DNA of 7,579 nucleotides from Lentimicrobium sp. (lineage in GTDB: Bacteria > Bacteroidota > Bacteroidia > Bacteroidales > Lentimicrobiaceae), in the NCBI GenBank assembly GCA_013336205.1, contig JAAXUD010000118.1:1-7579 (forward strand), in the 5' to 3' direction. The translations under genes were made by a program, and so were the position numbers. Shown here piece after piece: positions 1-6,702 of this stretch. The notes beneath the pieces are model-generated. The model did not search any database. It was not told the origin of the DNA and was given only the letters and a program-made list of their open reading frames with translations. Numbering within the stretch: the first letter of the stretch is position 1; every line of letters starts with the position of its first letter.

Positions 1-153
1 ATGATCGCGGATAAATGTTTCAGCAATTTTGTCAAGCGCACCGGTTTTTATTCCCGGTTTAATATGCCTGGCAACTTCAGCTAGGGTTTTACCAACAAGT
101 AAAGAACTTAATCTTATTAACTCTATTTCCTCTTTTGTTTTGTAATGGATCAT
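1..153 (-). CDS. map: Methionine aminopeptidase, type I (5' part only)
   Basis: This is the first 51 residues of a methionine aminopeptidase (peptidase family M24), the metal-dependent cytosolic enzyme that removes the initiator methionine from new proteins. The start ATG lies at 153-151, and the frame stays open to the window edge. The N-terminus begins MIHYKTKEEIELIRLSS and continues through VARHIKPGIKTGALDKIAE to FIRDH at the edge. The 'EEIELIR' helix, the 'IKPGIKT' turn and the 'FIRDH' segment are typical of bacterial Map N-termini. The metal-binding Asp, His and Glu residues would lie beyond the edge, so activity cannot be judged. It follows secY after 30 bases with no adk between them, an order usual in Bacteroidota. 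No SD motif precedes the ATG. The identification is confident; the gene is incomplete only because the window ends. Confidence 0.9.
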   Translation of the reverse strand, partial: MIHYKTKEEIELIRLSSLLVGKTLAEVARHIKPGIKTGALDKIAETFIRDH

Positions 154-183
154 TATACCGAATTCAAACCAGTAAAAGATACA

Positions 184-1542
184 TTAACTCATATTTATTG
201 ATGAACGGCCTTTGATACGACCCGACTTAGTCAGACCATCATAGTGTCTCATCAATAAATGACTTTCAATTTGCTGAAGTGTATCAAGTACAACACCAAC
301 AAGAATCAAAAGTGAAGTTCCTCCATAGAAATTTGCAAACTGAGCTGTCACCCCTATATGTCCTACAAGCGCAGGCATGATCGCTACAAAAGCAAGGAAC
401 ATGGAACCTGGTAATGTAATACGTGACATAATCTGGTCAATAAACTCAGCAGTTTTCTTACCAGGTTTAACGCCTGGAACGAACCCATTGTTCTTCTTCA
501 TATCTTCAGCCATTTGATTAGGATTAATCGTGATCGCTGTATAGAAGTATGTGAAGACAATGATTAACAATGCGAATACAAAGTTATACCAGAACCCCTG
601 GACATTGGTAAAGGCTGCAAAAAACCCTGAAAGTGATTCAGATTGTGCGAAACCAGCCAATGTAAGCGGCAGAAACATGATAGCCTGGGCGAAGATGATA
701 GGCATAACACCGGCAGCATTCACTTTAAGCGGAATGTACTGACGAACACCACCATATTGTTTGTTTCCGACAATTCGTTTTGCATATTGTACCGGAATTT
801 TTCGTGTACCCTGAACAAGTAATATACTTATCAGGATTACACCTATCAGAACAGCCAACTCTACAATGAAGATAACAAGACCACCACCTTTCTGCTCCAT
901 ACGTGAAACAAGTTCACCAAACAATGCAAAAGGAAGACGGGCAATAATACCAATCATAATGATGAGGGAAATACCATTACCAATTCCTTTATCCGTAATA
1001 CGCTCACCCAGCCACATAACAAACAGAGTACCGGCAATCAGAATGATAACTGAAGAAACCCAGAAGAAGGTCGATGGCGAAGTGATCGCAGGATCAAAAG
1101 GTGTAATAGCCTGAGAAGGAAGTTGGGAAACCAGGTTGGCAATGTAGCCCGGAGCCTGGAAGCCGGTAATAACAACTGTAAGATAGCGTGTAATCTGATT
1201 GATCTTTTTACGACCGCTTTCACCTTCTTTCTGAAGCTTCTGGAAATAAGGAATAGCCATACCCAACAACTGCACCACAATGGATGCAGAAATGTAAGGC
1301 ATAATACCCAATGCAAAGATAGATGCATTAGAGAAGGCACCTCCTGAGAACATATTCAACAGGCCGAGCAATCCTCCGCTGGTCTGATTTTGTAGATTCG
1401 CCAGCTGATTAGGATCAACCCCCGGAAGCACAATATAAGAACCAAGCCTGTAAAGCAATATAATACCCAATGTGTATAATATGCGTTTACGAAGCTCTTC
1501 AATCTTGTAGATGTTCCGTATAGTCTGAATTAGTCTTTTCAT
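184..1542 (-). CDS. secY: Protein translocase subunit SecY
   Basis: SecY is the pore-forming subunit of the SecYEG channel in the inner membrane. It passes unfolded proteins across, or releases helices sideways into the bilayer. The 452-residue product is of normal length (E. coli SecY has 443). About ten hydrophobic helices can be seen, roughly at residues 21-40, 76-98, 118-138, 158-178, 189-208, 222-243, 275-296, 319-338, 379-397 and 407-423. A plug-like Gly/Phe-rich stretch lies near 57-72. Conserved blocks include GIMPYISASIVVQLL (79-93), GERITDKGIGNGISLII (179-195), YAKRIVG (253-259) and LKVNAAGVMPIIFA (272-285). The C-terminal tail RHYDGLTKSGRIKGR (432-446) is cytosolic, where ribosomes and SecA bind in this family. 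It follows rplO after 7 bases. The ATG leader is AT-rich with no SD motif. Nothing looks damaged. Confidence 0.98.
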   Translation of the reverse strand: MKRLIQTIRNIYKIEELRKRILYTLGIILLYRLGSYIVLPGVDPNQLANLQNQTSGGLLGLLNMFSGGAFSNASIFALGIMPYISASIVVQLLGMAIPYFQKLQKEGESGRKKINQITRYLTVVITGFQAPGYIANLVSQLPSQAITPFDPAITSPSTFFWVSSVIILIAGTLFVMWLGERITDKGIGNGISLIIMIGIIARLPFALFGELVSRMEQKGGGLVIFIVELAVLIGVILISILLVQGTRKIPVQYAKRIVGNKQYGGVRQYIPLKVNAAGVMPIIFAQAIMFLPLTLAGFAQSESLSGFFAAFTNVQGFWYNFVFALLIIVFTYFYTAITINPNQMAEDMKKNNGFVPGVKPGKKTAEFIDQIMSRITLPGSMFLAFVAIMPALVGHIGVTAQFANFYGGTSLLILVGVVLDTLQQIESHLLMRHYDGLTKSGRIKGRSSINMS

Positions 1543-1549
1543 CTAAAGT

Positions 1550-1996
1550 TTAGATTTTTATTGCCTGACCACCATTTGCTTCAATAGCCTTAACAGCAGA
1601 TGCTGAGAAAGCATGGGCTTTAATTTCAACTTTGGCAGTTAACTCACCGCGTCCCAGAATTTTGATTTTGTCGTTTTTAGAGGCTAAACCAAGTTCCAGA
1701 AAAACAGCCATGTCGATAACTTCAATATTCCTGGTTGAAGCGATTTCCTGAATTACGTCAAGATTAATACCGCGATGCTCAACACGATTGATATTGGTGA
1801 ATCCAAACTTTGGCAAACGCCTGTAAATTGGCATCTGACCGCCTTCAAAACCAAAACGCCTGCTATAACCTGAGCGTGATTTCTGACCTTTATGACCACG
1901 GGTAGCTGTTCCGCCACCACCAGATCCCTGGCCGCGCCCTATTCTTTTAGTTGTTTTAGTCGAGCCCTGGGCCGGTTTAAGATTACTTAAATCCAT
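1550..1996 (-). CDS. rplO: Large-subunit ribosomal protein uL15
   Basis: L15 is a late-assembling 50S protein that contacts many helices of 23S rRNA through a long basic N-terminal extension. The product has 148 residues, normal for the family. The N-terminal Gly/Arg/Lys-rich tail is clear: KRIGRGQGSGGGG at 17-29, then TRGHKGQKSRSG at 32-43 and FEGGQMPIYRRLPKFGF at 50-66. The C-terminal globular part carries the family signature, running from KILGRGELT (112-120) to ANGG (140-143). The start is the ATG at 1996, which gives the expected MDLSNLKP opening. The gene lies 30 bases after rpmD and 7 bases before secY, the standard rpmD-rplO-secY order. Only a weak GGAAAG stretch precedes the start. 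Confidence 0.98.
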   Translation of the reverse strand: MDLSNLKPAQGSTKTTKRIGRGQGSGGGGTATRGHKGQKSRSGYSRRFGFEGGQMPIYRRLPKFGFTNINRVEHRGINLDVIQEIASTRNIEVIDMAVFLELGLASKNDKIKILGRGELTAKVEIKAHAFSASAVKAIEANGGQAIKI

Positions 1997-2026
1997 AATG
2001 TCTTTCCGATTAACGTTGTATATTAA

Positions 2027-2206
2027 TTAGATTTCTTCAACTTTAAGCAGATGGTTGATCTTTGCGATCATACCTGCAATCTGTGGAGTAACAACCACAT
2101 CAACGGGGCGACCCATTCTTGAAATGCCTAAGGCTTTCAGGGTGCGTTTCTGACGCTCGGGTTGTTTAATCCCACTCTTTATCTGTGTAACTCTCAATTT
2201 TTTCAT
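2027..2206 (-). CDS. rpmD: Large-subunit ribosomal protein uL30
   Basis: This short gene fills the space between rpsE and rplO. Translating the minus strand from the ATG at 2206 gives 59 residues ending in TAA at 2029-2027. The protein opens MKKLRVTQIKSGIKQPERQK, continues RTLKALGISRMGRPVDVVV, and ends INHLLKVEEI. Bacterial L30 is normally 58-60 residues and has exactly this layout: a first beta strand with 'VTQIKS', the 'TLKALGISR' helix (22-30), and a final 'V.PQIAGMI..I.HLLKVEE' segment. L30 is a small 50S protein near the 5S rRNA and central protuberance side. Not every bacterium keeps it, so its presence is informative. Gaps are 25 bases from rpsE and 30 bases to rplO. No convincing SD motif precedes the start. 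Confidence 0.97.
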   Translation of the reverse strand: MKKLRVTQIKSGIKQPERQKRTLKALGISRMGRPVDVVVTPQIAGMIAKINHLLKVEEI

Positions 2207-2231
2207 TTCGCTCTATTTAAACGCTTGTTAA

Positions 2232-2750
2232 TTAGCCGTTGAACACCTTATTAAGGTCAACTCCGCGCAATTGTGCAATCGTATATGCATCGCGCATATT
2301 TACCAGTGCATCAATCGTAGCTTTTACTACACTATGTGGGTTTGATGAACCTTTTGATTTGGCAAGTACATCCTTTACACCAACACTTTCAAGTACAGCA
2401 CGCATAGCGCCACCAGCAATTACACCGGTACCGGCAGAAGCGGGTTTCAGAAACACCAGTGCTCCACCATATTTTCCTAACTGTTCGTGAGGAATAGTAC
2501 CTTTCAGTACCGGTACTTTCACCAGGTTTTTCTTGGCATCGTCAACACCTTTGGCAATAGCAGCGGTTACTTCTTTAGCCTTGCCAAGTCCGTAGCCAAC
2601 TACACCATTCTCATTTCCTACTACAACAATAGCAGAAAAGCTAAAGGTACGACCCCCTTTGGTAACTTTAGTAACCCTTTGTATGCTTACCAGCCTGTCT
2701 TTAAACTCAATTTCGCTGGATTTAACTCTTTTGATATTTGCGTTTGCCAT
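2232..2750 (-). CDS. rpsE: Small-subunit ribosomal protein uS5
   Basis: S5 sits on the solvent side of the 30S subunit near the mRNA entry. In the family it affects decoding accuracy, and mutations in one loop give spectinomycin resistance. The 172-residue product is of usual length. An N-terminal double-stranded-RNA-binding-like domain runs from about 15 to 80, with [19 protein letters not shown] at 16-34 and [19 protein letters not shown] at 43-61. The KGGR loop (31-34), equivalent to the spectinomycin-contact loop, is intact, so nothing suggests resistance. The C-terminal domain includes [15 protein letters not shown] (107-121) and [16 protein letters not shown] (134-149). It starts 5 bases after rplR ends. 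An AAAGGA stretch lies too close to the ATG for ordinary SD spacing. Confidence 0.98.
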   Translation of the reverse strand: MANANIKRVKSSEIEFKDRLVSIQRVTKVTKGGRTFSFSAIVVVGNENGVVGYGLGKAKEVTAAIAKGVDDAKKNLVKVPVLKGTIPHEQLGKYGGALVFLKPASAGTGVIAGGAMRAVLESVGVKDVLAKSKGSSNPHSVVKATIDALVNMRDAYTIAQLRGVDLNKVFNG

Positions 2751-2755
2751 TTCCT

Positions 2756-3118
2756 TTAAAATTTAAGGCCACCTTCCCTGGCTGCTTCTGCCAGTGATTT
2801 GATTCTACCATGATATAAATACCCGTTACGATCGAAAACTACGCTTTCAATCCCTGCATCAATTGCACGTTTGGCAATAAGCTGGCCGACCAGTTTCGCC
2901 TGTTCAATTTTGGCAGTCGGGGTTCCTGAAACTTCAGGAGTACGCGACGATGCAGAAACAAGGGTTTTACCATCCAGGTCGTTAATGATCTGGGCATAAA
3001 TCTGTTTGTTGCTTCTGAATACGGTCAACCGGGGCTGCTCAGGTGTTCCGGTAATAGTTTTCCGGACTCTGAGTTTGATCCTGTGCCTTCTGTATTCTTT
3101 TCTGTTCTTAATAGCCAT
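2756..3118 (-). CDS. rplR: Large-subunit ribosomal protein uL18
   Basis: L18 binds 5S rRNA and, with L5, anchors it in the central protuberance of the 50S subunit. The product has 120 residues, the normal bacterial size. The basic N-terminus ([16 protein letters not shown], 5-20) is the flexible RNA-binding part. The core carries [18 protein letters not shown] (30-47). The C-terminal block, [19 protein letters not shown] (93-111) followed by AAREGGLKF, is the hallmark of the family. The start at 3118 gives the expected [13 protein letters not shown] opening. The preceding gap of 52 bases is the longest in the window and holds a small hairpin, described separately. An AAGG directly abutting the ATG is not in SD position. 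Confidence 0.98.
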   Translation of the reverse strand: MAIKNRKEYRRHRIKLRVRKTITGTPEQPRLTVFRSNKQIYAQIINDLDGKTLVSASSRTPEVSGTPTAKIEQAKLVGQLIAKRAIDAGIESVVFDRNGYLYHGRIKSLAEAAREGGLKF

Positions 3119-3136
3119 CCTTATCTTAGGAATTTG

Positions 3137-3152
3137 CCCGGACTGATCCGGG
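3137..3152 (-). other. Small GC-rich hairpin in the rplF-rplR gap
   Basis: Read on the minus strand, the gap between rplF and rplR holds CCCGGA, a four-base loop TCAG, and TCCGGG, which is a perfect six-pair stem with five G-C pairs. It stands out against the AT-rich surroundings. No run of T follows it, so it does not look like an intrinsic terminator, and essential genes follow downstream. It ends 18 bases before the rplR start codon (gap bases 3119-3136). It could be an RNA processing site, a stability element or a protein-binding structure, or it may have no role. The pairing is visible in the sequence; any function is a guess. Confidence 0.45.
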
Positions 3153-3170
3153 ATTGGTTTATGTTAAATA

Positions 3171-3728
3171 TTATTTGTCAGATGCTGATTTACCGGCCTT
3201 CTTCTTAACAACCTCACCCATAAAGCGGATACCTTTACCTTTGTAAGGCTCTGGTTTACGCATTGAGCGTATTTTAGCAGCTACCTGTCCGATAAGCTGT
3301 TTGTCGTAAGATTTTAGTGTAATCGTTGGGTTCTTTCCTCTTTCTGCCGCAGTTTCAACAGTTACTTCAGCAGGCATTTCAAAGAAAATACTGTGTGAGT
3401 AACCAAGGGCCAGTTCCAGAAGATTACCGACAGCGGTAGCTTTGTAACCAACACCGACAAGTTCCTGAACCACGGTGAATCCATCTGACACTCCTTTAAC
3501 CATATTGGCAAGCAGTGAACGATACAGTCCGTGTTTTGACCTTGTGTCCTGAGTTTCCTGAGTGCGACCAACTACAAGATGGGTACCATCAACATGCACA
3601 GTGACGGTTGGGTCAACCTGTTGTTTTAGTGTACCAAGTTTACCTTTAATGGTTACCAGGTTAGTTTCCGATACCGTGATATCAACACCGGCAGGGATAA
3701 CTATTGGCATTTTTCCTATTCTTGACAT
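3171..3728 (-). CDS. rplF: Large-subunit ribosomal protein uL6
   Basis: L6 lies near the factor-binding site and the L7/L12 stalk base of the 50S subunit and contacts 23S rRNA helix 97. The 185-residue product is slightly longer than the E. coli protein (177) because of a basic tail, KKKAGKSASDK. It opens MSRIGKMPIVIPAGV, as expected. The usual duplicated two-domain layout is seen: the first half includes TIKGKLGTL (26-34) and RSKHGLYRSLLANMVKGV (63-80). The second half includes VGVGYKATAVGNLLELALGY (91-110) and the signature PEPYKGKGIRFMGE (159-172). It lies 18 bases after rpsH. The leader carries an SD-like GAGGAG nine bases before the ATG, listed separately. Confidence 0.98.
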   Translation of the reverse strand: MSRIGKMPIVIPAGVDITVSETNLVTIKGKLGTLKQQVDPTVTVHVDGTHLVVGRTQETQDTRSKHGLYRSLLANMVKGVSDGFTVVQELVGVGYKATAVGNLLELALGYSHSIFFEMPAEVTVETAAERGKNPTITLKSYDKQLIGQVAAKIRSMRKPEPYKGKGIRFMGEVVKKKAGKSASDK

Positions 3729-3737
3729 CGTAGAAAT

Positions 3738-3743
3738 CTCCTC
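3738..3743 (-). promoter_or_regulatory. SD-like ribosome binding site of rplF
   Basis: The minus strand reads GAGGAG here, within AGAGGAGA, followed by nine bases before the rplF ATG. This matches the anti-SD end of 16S rRNA at normal spacing. Most other genes in this window have no such motif, and the Bacteroidota as a group rarely use it, so it is noteworthy. Whether ribosomes actually use it here is not known from sequence alone. Confidence 0.5.
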
Positions 3744-3746
3744 TAA

Positions 3747-4145
3747 TTAGCTAATGTAACACAATACTTCGCCACCAATCTGAAGCGTTCTCGCCTCTTT
3801 ATCGGTCATAAGTCCTTTATTGGTTGAGAGTATAGCTACGCCCAAACCATTGAGAACTCTTGGAAGTTCGTCAGCACCGACATACCTTCGCAAACCAGGT
3901 TTGCTCACTCTTTCAAGACTTCTGATAGCAGGTACTTTTGATACCGGATGATACTTCAAAGCAATCTTGATGATTCCCGGAATGGCTTCGTCTTCAAACT
4001 TATAGTTCAAAATGTAACCCTTATCGAATAAGATCTTGGTTATTTCCTTCTTCATTGTGGATGAAGGTATCTCCACGATCCGGTGGTTTGCCATTACGGC
4101 GTTCCTGATACGGGTCAGGTAATCTGCAATAGGATCTGTTACCAT
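3747..4145 (-). CDS. rpsH: Small-subunit ribosomal protein uS8
   Basis: S8 binds the central domain of 16S rRNA (helix 21 region) early in 30S assembly. In E. coli it also represses translation of its own spc operon by binding mRNA at the rplE start; whether it does so here is unknown. The product has 132 residues, normal length. It opens [17 protein letters not shown], the typical N-terminus. The C-terminal RNA-binding signature [20 protein letters not shown] is at 100-119, followed by GGEVLCYIS. It lies 39 bases after rpsN in an AT-rich gap. The leader ends in AAAGGATAAA before the ATG, an AGGA core with only four bases of spacing, which is at best a weak SD. Confidence 0.98.
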   Translation of the reverse strand: MVTDPIADYLTRIRNAVMANHRIVEIPSSTMKKEITKILFDKGYILNYKFEDEAIPGIIKIALKYHPVSKVPAIRSLERVSKPGLRRYVGADELPRVLNGLGVAILSTNKGLMTDKEARTLQIGGEVLCYIS

Positions 4146-4184
4146 TTTATCCTTTGATATTTTGATTAATGTTGTTTTATTTTC

Positions 4185-4454
4185 TTACCAACTGGCTTTT
4201 TTCACACCTGGAATTAGACCATCCAGCGCCATGAACCGGAAGTTGATACGCGATACGCCAAACTGACGCATGTAACCTTTAGGGCGTCCTGTTAATTTGC
4301 AACGATTGTGCAAACGTACCGGAGAAGCATTTTTTGGCAGTTTCTGCAATCCGATAAAATCACCGGCGGCTTTAAGTTCTGCACGTTTGGCTGCGTATTT
4401 TGCAACAAGGCGTTCTCTTTTGCGCTCTCTTGCTTTAATTGATTCCTTTGCCAT
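4185..4454 (-). CDS. rpsN: Small-subunit ribosomal protein uS14 (zinc-independent type)
   Basis: S14 sits in the 30S head next to S3 and S10. The correct start is the ATG at 4454, giving 89 residues that open [16 protein letters not shown]. The same frame stays open upstream to an ATG at 4511, but that would add 19 residues unlike any S14 and overlap the end of rplE, so I reject it. The C-terminal part shows [20 protein letters not shown] (47-66) and SRINFR (68-73), characteristic of the family, and ends KKASW. Only one cysteine (C52) is present and no CxxC pairs. This is therefore the long form without zinc ligands, not the roughly 61-residue zinc ribbon form. It begins 5 bases after rplE ends. 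No SD motif. Confidence 0.98.
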   Translation of the reverse strand: MAKESIKARERKRERLVAKYAAKRAELKAAGDFIGLQKLPKNASPVRLHNRCKLTGRPKGYMRQFGVSRINFRFMALDGLIPGVKKASW

Positions 4455-4459
4455 ATCGT

Positions 4460-5014
4460 TTATTTCTGATTTTTGAATGGTAAACCAAATTCCTTTAACA
4501 ATGCCAGGCATTCTTTGTCGGTATGGGCTGTAGTTACGAATGTAATATCCATACCATTAATCTTGGCCACTTTGTCGATCAGGATTTCAGGAAAGATAAT
4601 CTGTTCAGTTACACCCAGGGTGTAGTTGCCACGACCGTCAAATCCTTTTTCGTTGATTCCGCGGAAGTCCCTGATTCGGGGAATAGCCACTGAAACCAGC
4701 CTGTCGAGGAATTCATACATGGTGTTGCCCCTTAAGGTTACGCGAACACCAATCGGCATTCCTTTACGCAGCTTAAAGTTTGAAATATCCTTCTTGGACT
4801 TCGTAGCTACTGCTTTTTGTCCGGTTATGGATGTAATTTCATTGACACCTGCATCAATAAGTTTTTTGTCAGCAATTGCTGTACCGAGTCCCTGGTTAAC
4901 GCTGATCTTCAGCAACTTTGGAACCTGCATCACAGTTTTATATTGAAACTGCTCGGTGAGCGCAGGAATTATCTCTTTCGAGTATTTATCTCTTAGGCGT
5001 GGTGTATAGCTCAT
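4460..5014 (-). CDS. rplE: Large-subunit ribosomal protein uL5
   Basis: L5 binds 5S rRNA with L18 and forms part of the central protuberance, contacting the P-site tRNA and the 30S head. The product has 184 residues, close to the usual 178-185. It opens [19 protein letters not shown]. The signature [19 protein letters not shown] is at 60-78, followed by [17 protein letters not shown] (80-96), [10 protein letters not shown] (111-120) and [15 protein letters not shown] (130-144). The ATG overlaps the rplX stop by one base (TAATG). A strong SD-like GGGGGAGGT lies inside the end of rplX. This arrangement suggests coupled or re-initiated translation. In E. coli this start region is where S8 represses the operon. 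Confidence 0.98.
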   Translation of the reverse strand: MSYTPRLRDKYSKEIIPALTEQFQYKTVMQVPKLLKISVNQGLGTAIADKKLIDAGVNEITSITGQKAVATKSKKDISNFKLRKGMPIGVRVTLRGNTMYEFLDRLVSVAIPRIRDFRGINEKGFDGRGNYTLGVTEQIIFPEILIDKVAKINGMDITFVTTAHTDKECLALLKEFGLPFKNQK

Positions 5015-5337
5015 TACTTAATTACCTCCCCCGACTTTTTGGAAAAACGTACTGATTTATTGGTTTTGCTGTCCAGCTTGCGACCCACGCGGGTTGGTTT
5101 ACCCGTGTTATCAACAACCATCAGGTTCGAGATGTGGATTCCGGCTTCTTTTTTAACAATACCACCCTGGGCACTTTTTGCACTGGGTTTGGTATGTTTG
5201 GAGACCAGGTTCACGCCCTCTACAATAGCCTGCAGTTTTTCAACATTCAGCTCAAGGACTTTTCCCTGCTTTCCTTTTGAGTCACCGGCAATAACCTTAA
5301 CGGTGTCGCCTTTTTTGATGTTCAACTTCGTGCTCAT
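5014..5337 (-). CDS. rplX: Large-subunit ribosomal protein uL24
   Basis: L24 is an assembly-initiator 50S protein that binds the 5' domain of 23S rRNA and borders the exit tunnel opening. The product has 107 residues, normal for bacteria. A KOW motif occupies about 7-34, with [20 protein letters not shown] at 8-27. It is followed by [20 protein letters not shown] (39-58) and [13 protein letters not shown] (64-76), both typical of the family. It ends SKKSGEVIK, and the codons for SGEV also form the SD-like sequence of rplE. The stop shares one base with the rplE start. It begins 15 bases after rplN with no SD motif. Confidence 0.98.
   Translation of the reverse strand: MSTKLNIKKGDTVKVIAGDSKGKQGKVLELNVEKLQAIVEGVNLVSKHTKPSAKSAQGGIVKKEAGIHISNLMVVDNTGKPTRVGRKLDSKTNKSVRFSKKSGEVIK
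5024..5032 (-). promoter_or_regulatory. Strong SD-like ribosome binding site of rplE, inside rplX
   Basis: The minus strand reads GGGGGAGGT, containing GGAGGT, which can pair with six bases of a standard anti-SD. Ten bases separate GGAGG from the rplE ATG. It lies inside the last codons of rplX, so both protein coding and ribosome binding could constrain it. It is the best SD match in the window. Confidence 0.55.
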
Positions 5338-5352
5338 ATTCGGTTAGTTCAA

Positions 5353-5721
5353 TTAAAGCACCTCTGGTGCCAGTGAAACAATCTTCATATATTGCTTTTC
5401 GCGGAGCTCTCTTGCAACAGGGCCGAAAATACGGGTTCCTGACATTTCGCCTGCGTTGTTCAGCAATACTACAGCGTTGTCGTCAAACCGGATGTATGAT
5501 CCATCGTTGCGACGAATTTCCTTTTTGGTTCTGACAACCACTGCCTTGGCAACTGTACCTTTTTTAATGTTTCCCGATGGGATAGCATTTTTTACGGTAA
5601 CAACGATTTTATCGCCTATTGAGGCATACTTTTTACGAGTTCCACCCAATACACGGATGCAAAGAACTTCTTTGGCTCCGCTGTTGTCAGCAACCGTAAG
5701 TCGTGATTCCTGTTGTATCAT
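5353..5721 (-). CDS. rplN: Large-subunit ribosomal protein uL14
   Basis: L14 lies at the subunit interface of the 50S particle, near L19, and contacts 16S rRNA in an intersubunit bridge. In other bacteria it is also the docking site of the silencing factor RsfS. The product has 122 residues, exactly the common bacterial length. It opens [20 protein letters not shown], the family N-terminus. The L14 signature runs across 60-86, with [20 protein letters not shown] at 61-80, then DDNAVVLLN. It ends [20 protein letters not shown] (95-114) and VSLAPEVL. It starts only two bases after the rpsQ stop, so no separate spc promoter can sit between them as in E. coli. Confidence 0.99.
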   Translation of the reverse strand: MIQQESRLTVADNSGAKEVLCIRVLGGTRKKYASIGDKIVVTVKNAIPSGNIKKGTVAKAVVVRTKKEIRRNDGSYIRFDDNAVVLLNNAGEMSGTRIFGPVARELREKQYMKIVSLAPEVL

Positions 5722-5723
5722 AA

Positions 5724-5981
5724 TTACTTAGCTCTTTCAATGATTTCGACTAATCTCCAGCACTTATTTTTACTCAACGGCCTGGTTTCAGATATGCGAA
5801 CGGTGTCGCCTATGTTACAGTCGTTGTTTTCGTCGTGTGCCGCAAACTTGGAAGTCTTTTTTACAAACTTTCCATACTTGGGGTGCTTTTCACGGCGCTC
5901 AACCTGAACGACGATTGATTTCTGCATTTTGTTGCTGACAACAACCCCAACTCGTTCTTTTCTCAGATTTCTGGTTTCCAT
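5724..5981 (-). CDS. rpsQ: Small-subunit ribosomal protein uS17
   Basis: S17 is a primary-binding 30S protein with an OB fold that contacts the 5' and central domains of 16S rRNA. The product has 85 residues, normal size. It opens [20 protein letters not shown], then [19 protein letters not shown] (21-39). The signature [18 protein letters not shown] is at 58-75, and the protein ends [10 protein letters not shown]. Two cysteines (C55 and C74) are present but form no metal-binding pattern. It lies 11 bases after rpmC and two bases before rplN. A GGAG motif lies five bases upstream of the start codon and is listed separately. Confidence 0.98.
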   Translation of the reverse strand: METRNLRKERVGVVVSNKMQKSIVVQVERREKHPKYGKFVKKTSKFAAHDENNDCNIGDTVRISETRPLSKNKCWRLVEIIERAK

Positions 5982-5986
5982 AGCGT

Positions 5987-5990
5987 CTCC
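5987..5990 (-). promoter_or_regulatory. Possible short SD-like motif of rpsQ
   Basis: The minus strand reads GGAG in the 11-base rpmC-rpsQ gap, followed by ACGCT and the rpsQ ATG. The five-base spacing is within the usable range. A four-base match can occur by chance, so this is weaker than the motifs at rplE and rplF. Confidence 0.3.
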
Positions 5991-5992
5991 GG

Positions 5993-6220
5993 TTATTGTT
6001 TGTTAACGACAGCTGATCCCTGTGCAGCATTTTTCAATTGGCGTGAGCGCAATTCAGTTACCATGCGTGCAATGGTTCTGCGATAGGTTTTGATTTTATT
6101 GGGGTTCTCAAGAGGAGAAACAGCATGATTCAGCTTAAGCTTTACTAGCTGCTTGCGCTCTTCATCGAGCCGTTCTATGAGTTCGGCTGTTGAAAGCTCT
6201 CTAATGACTTCTTGTTTCAT
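5993..6220 (-). CDS. rpmC: Large-subunit ribosomal protein bL29/uL29
   Basis: L29 is a small helical-hairpin protein at the rim of the exit tunnel, next to L23. In this family it helps form the docking surface for trigger factor, SRP and the Sec channel. The product has 75 residues, slightly longer than E. coli L29 (63). The N-terminal helix begins [20 protein letters not shown], and [16 protein letters not shown] (25-40) joins the two helices. The signature [15 protein letters not shown] is at 39-53. The extra length is a C-terminal tail, [14 protein letters not shown], with no recognised domain. It begins 7 bases after rplP and 11 bases precede rpsQ. The leader is A-rich (GCAAAAATG) with no SD motif. 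Confidence 0.97.
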   Translation of the reverse strand: MKQEVIRELSTAELIERLDEERKQLVKLKLNHAVSPLENPNKIKTYRRTIARMVTELRSRQLKNAAQGSAVVNKQ

Positions 6221-6227
6221 TTTTGCG

Positions 6228-6656
6228 TTATATTGATTCTTCGACGTAATCTCTTCTTACCACAAACCTGGTTGCTACAGGTAATTTCTGAGCTGCCAGC
6301 CTTAAGGCCTCTTTTGCAACTTCCATAGGTACACCTTCTGCTTCGAAGAGCATGCGACCCGGGCTGATGCGTGCAACAAAGTATTCGGGAGCTCCCTTAC
6401 CTTTACCCATTCGAACTTCGGCTGGTTTTTTGGTTACGGGTTTGTCCGGGAATATGCGGATCCAGATCTGTCCTTCACGTTTCATGTGACGGCTGACTGC
6501 CTGACGGGCAGCTTCAATCTGCCTGCCGGTTATCCAGGCTTCTTCCAGGGTTTTGATCCCAAATGAACCAAATGAAAGCTCTGCACCACGCTTGGTGTTG
6601 CCCTTCATTTTGCCCTTCTGCATCTTCCTGTACTTGGTTTTCTTTGGCTGTAACAT
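6228..6656 (-). CDS. rplP: Large-subunit ribosomal protein uL16
   Basis: L16 helps position tRNA in the A and P sites of the 50S subunit and organises 23S rRNA near the peptidyl transferase centre. The product has 142 residues, close to the usual 136-144. It opens [20 protein letters not shown], the standard start. Both family signatures are seen: [20 protein letters not shown] (59-78) and [12 protein letters not shown] (82-93). Arg82 corresponds to the arginine that is hydroxylated by RoxA (YcfD) in E. coli L16; the residue is present, but whether it is modified here cannot be told. The gene lies 46 bases after rpsC in an AT-rich gap with no SD motif, and 7 bases before rpmC. Confidence 0.98.
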   Translation of the reverse strand: MLQPKKTKYRKMQKGKMKGNTKRGAELSFGSFGIKTLEEAWITGRQIEAARQAVSRHMKREGQIWIRIFPDKPVTKKPAEVRMGKGKGAPEYFVARISPGRMLFEAEGVPMEVAKEALRLAAQKLPVATRFVVRRDYVEESI

Positions 6657-6702
6657 TATTATCGGATATTGATCGTGTTGTTGTTACTCTTTTATTGGAA
6701 AC

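Noticed and set aside
154..186. TATAAT directly before and overlapping the map ATG, and TATCTTTT resembling the Bacteroidota -7 box
   Set aside because: TATAAT overlaps the start codon itself. The -7-like box lacks its final G and has no TTTG at the right distance upstream. Both are expected by chance in AT-rich gaps.
1038..1340. 100-codon minus-strand open frame inside secY
   Set aside because: It lies wholly within secY in another frame and shows no recognisable protein family; it is a shadow of the membrane-protein coding sequence.
2239..2759. Plus-strand open frames opposite rpsE
   Set aside because: They are antisense to a highly conserved gene, and their translations show no recognisable domain or independent gene signals.
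2997..3118. AAGG directly before the rplR ATG, and similar AAAGGA before rpsE and rpsH, as SD sites
   Set aside because: The spacing to the ATG is zero to four bases, shorter than usual for SD pairing, and the matches are weak.
3137..3152. Hairpin considered as an intrinsic terminator
   Set aside because: No T run follows it on the minus strand, and essential ribosomal genes continue downstream.
4455..4511. Upstream in-frame ATG that would lengthen S14 by 19 residues
   Set aside because: The extra residues do not resemble S14, would overlap the rplE end, and the ATG at 4454 gives the canonical 89-residue protein.
4980..5045. Possible S8-binding hairpin at the rplE start, as in E. coli
   Set aside because: Reading by eye I found no stem with the helix 21-like bulged core; only short, unconvincing pairings were seen.
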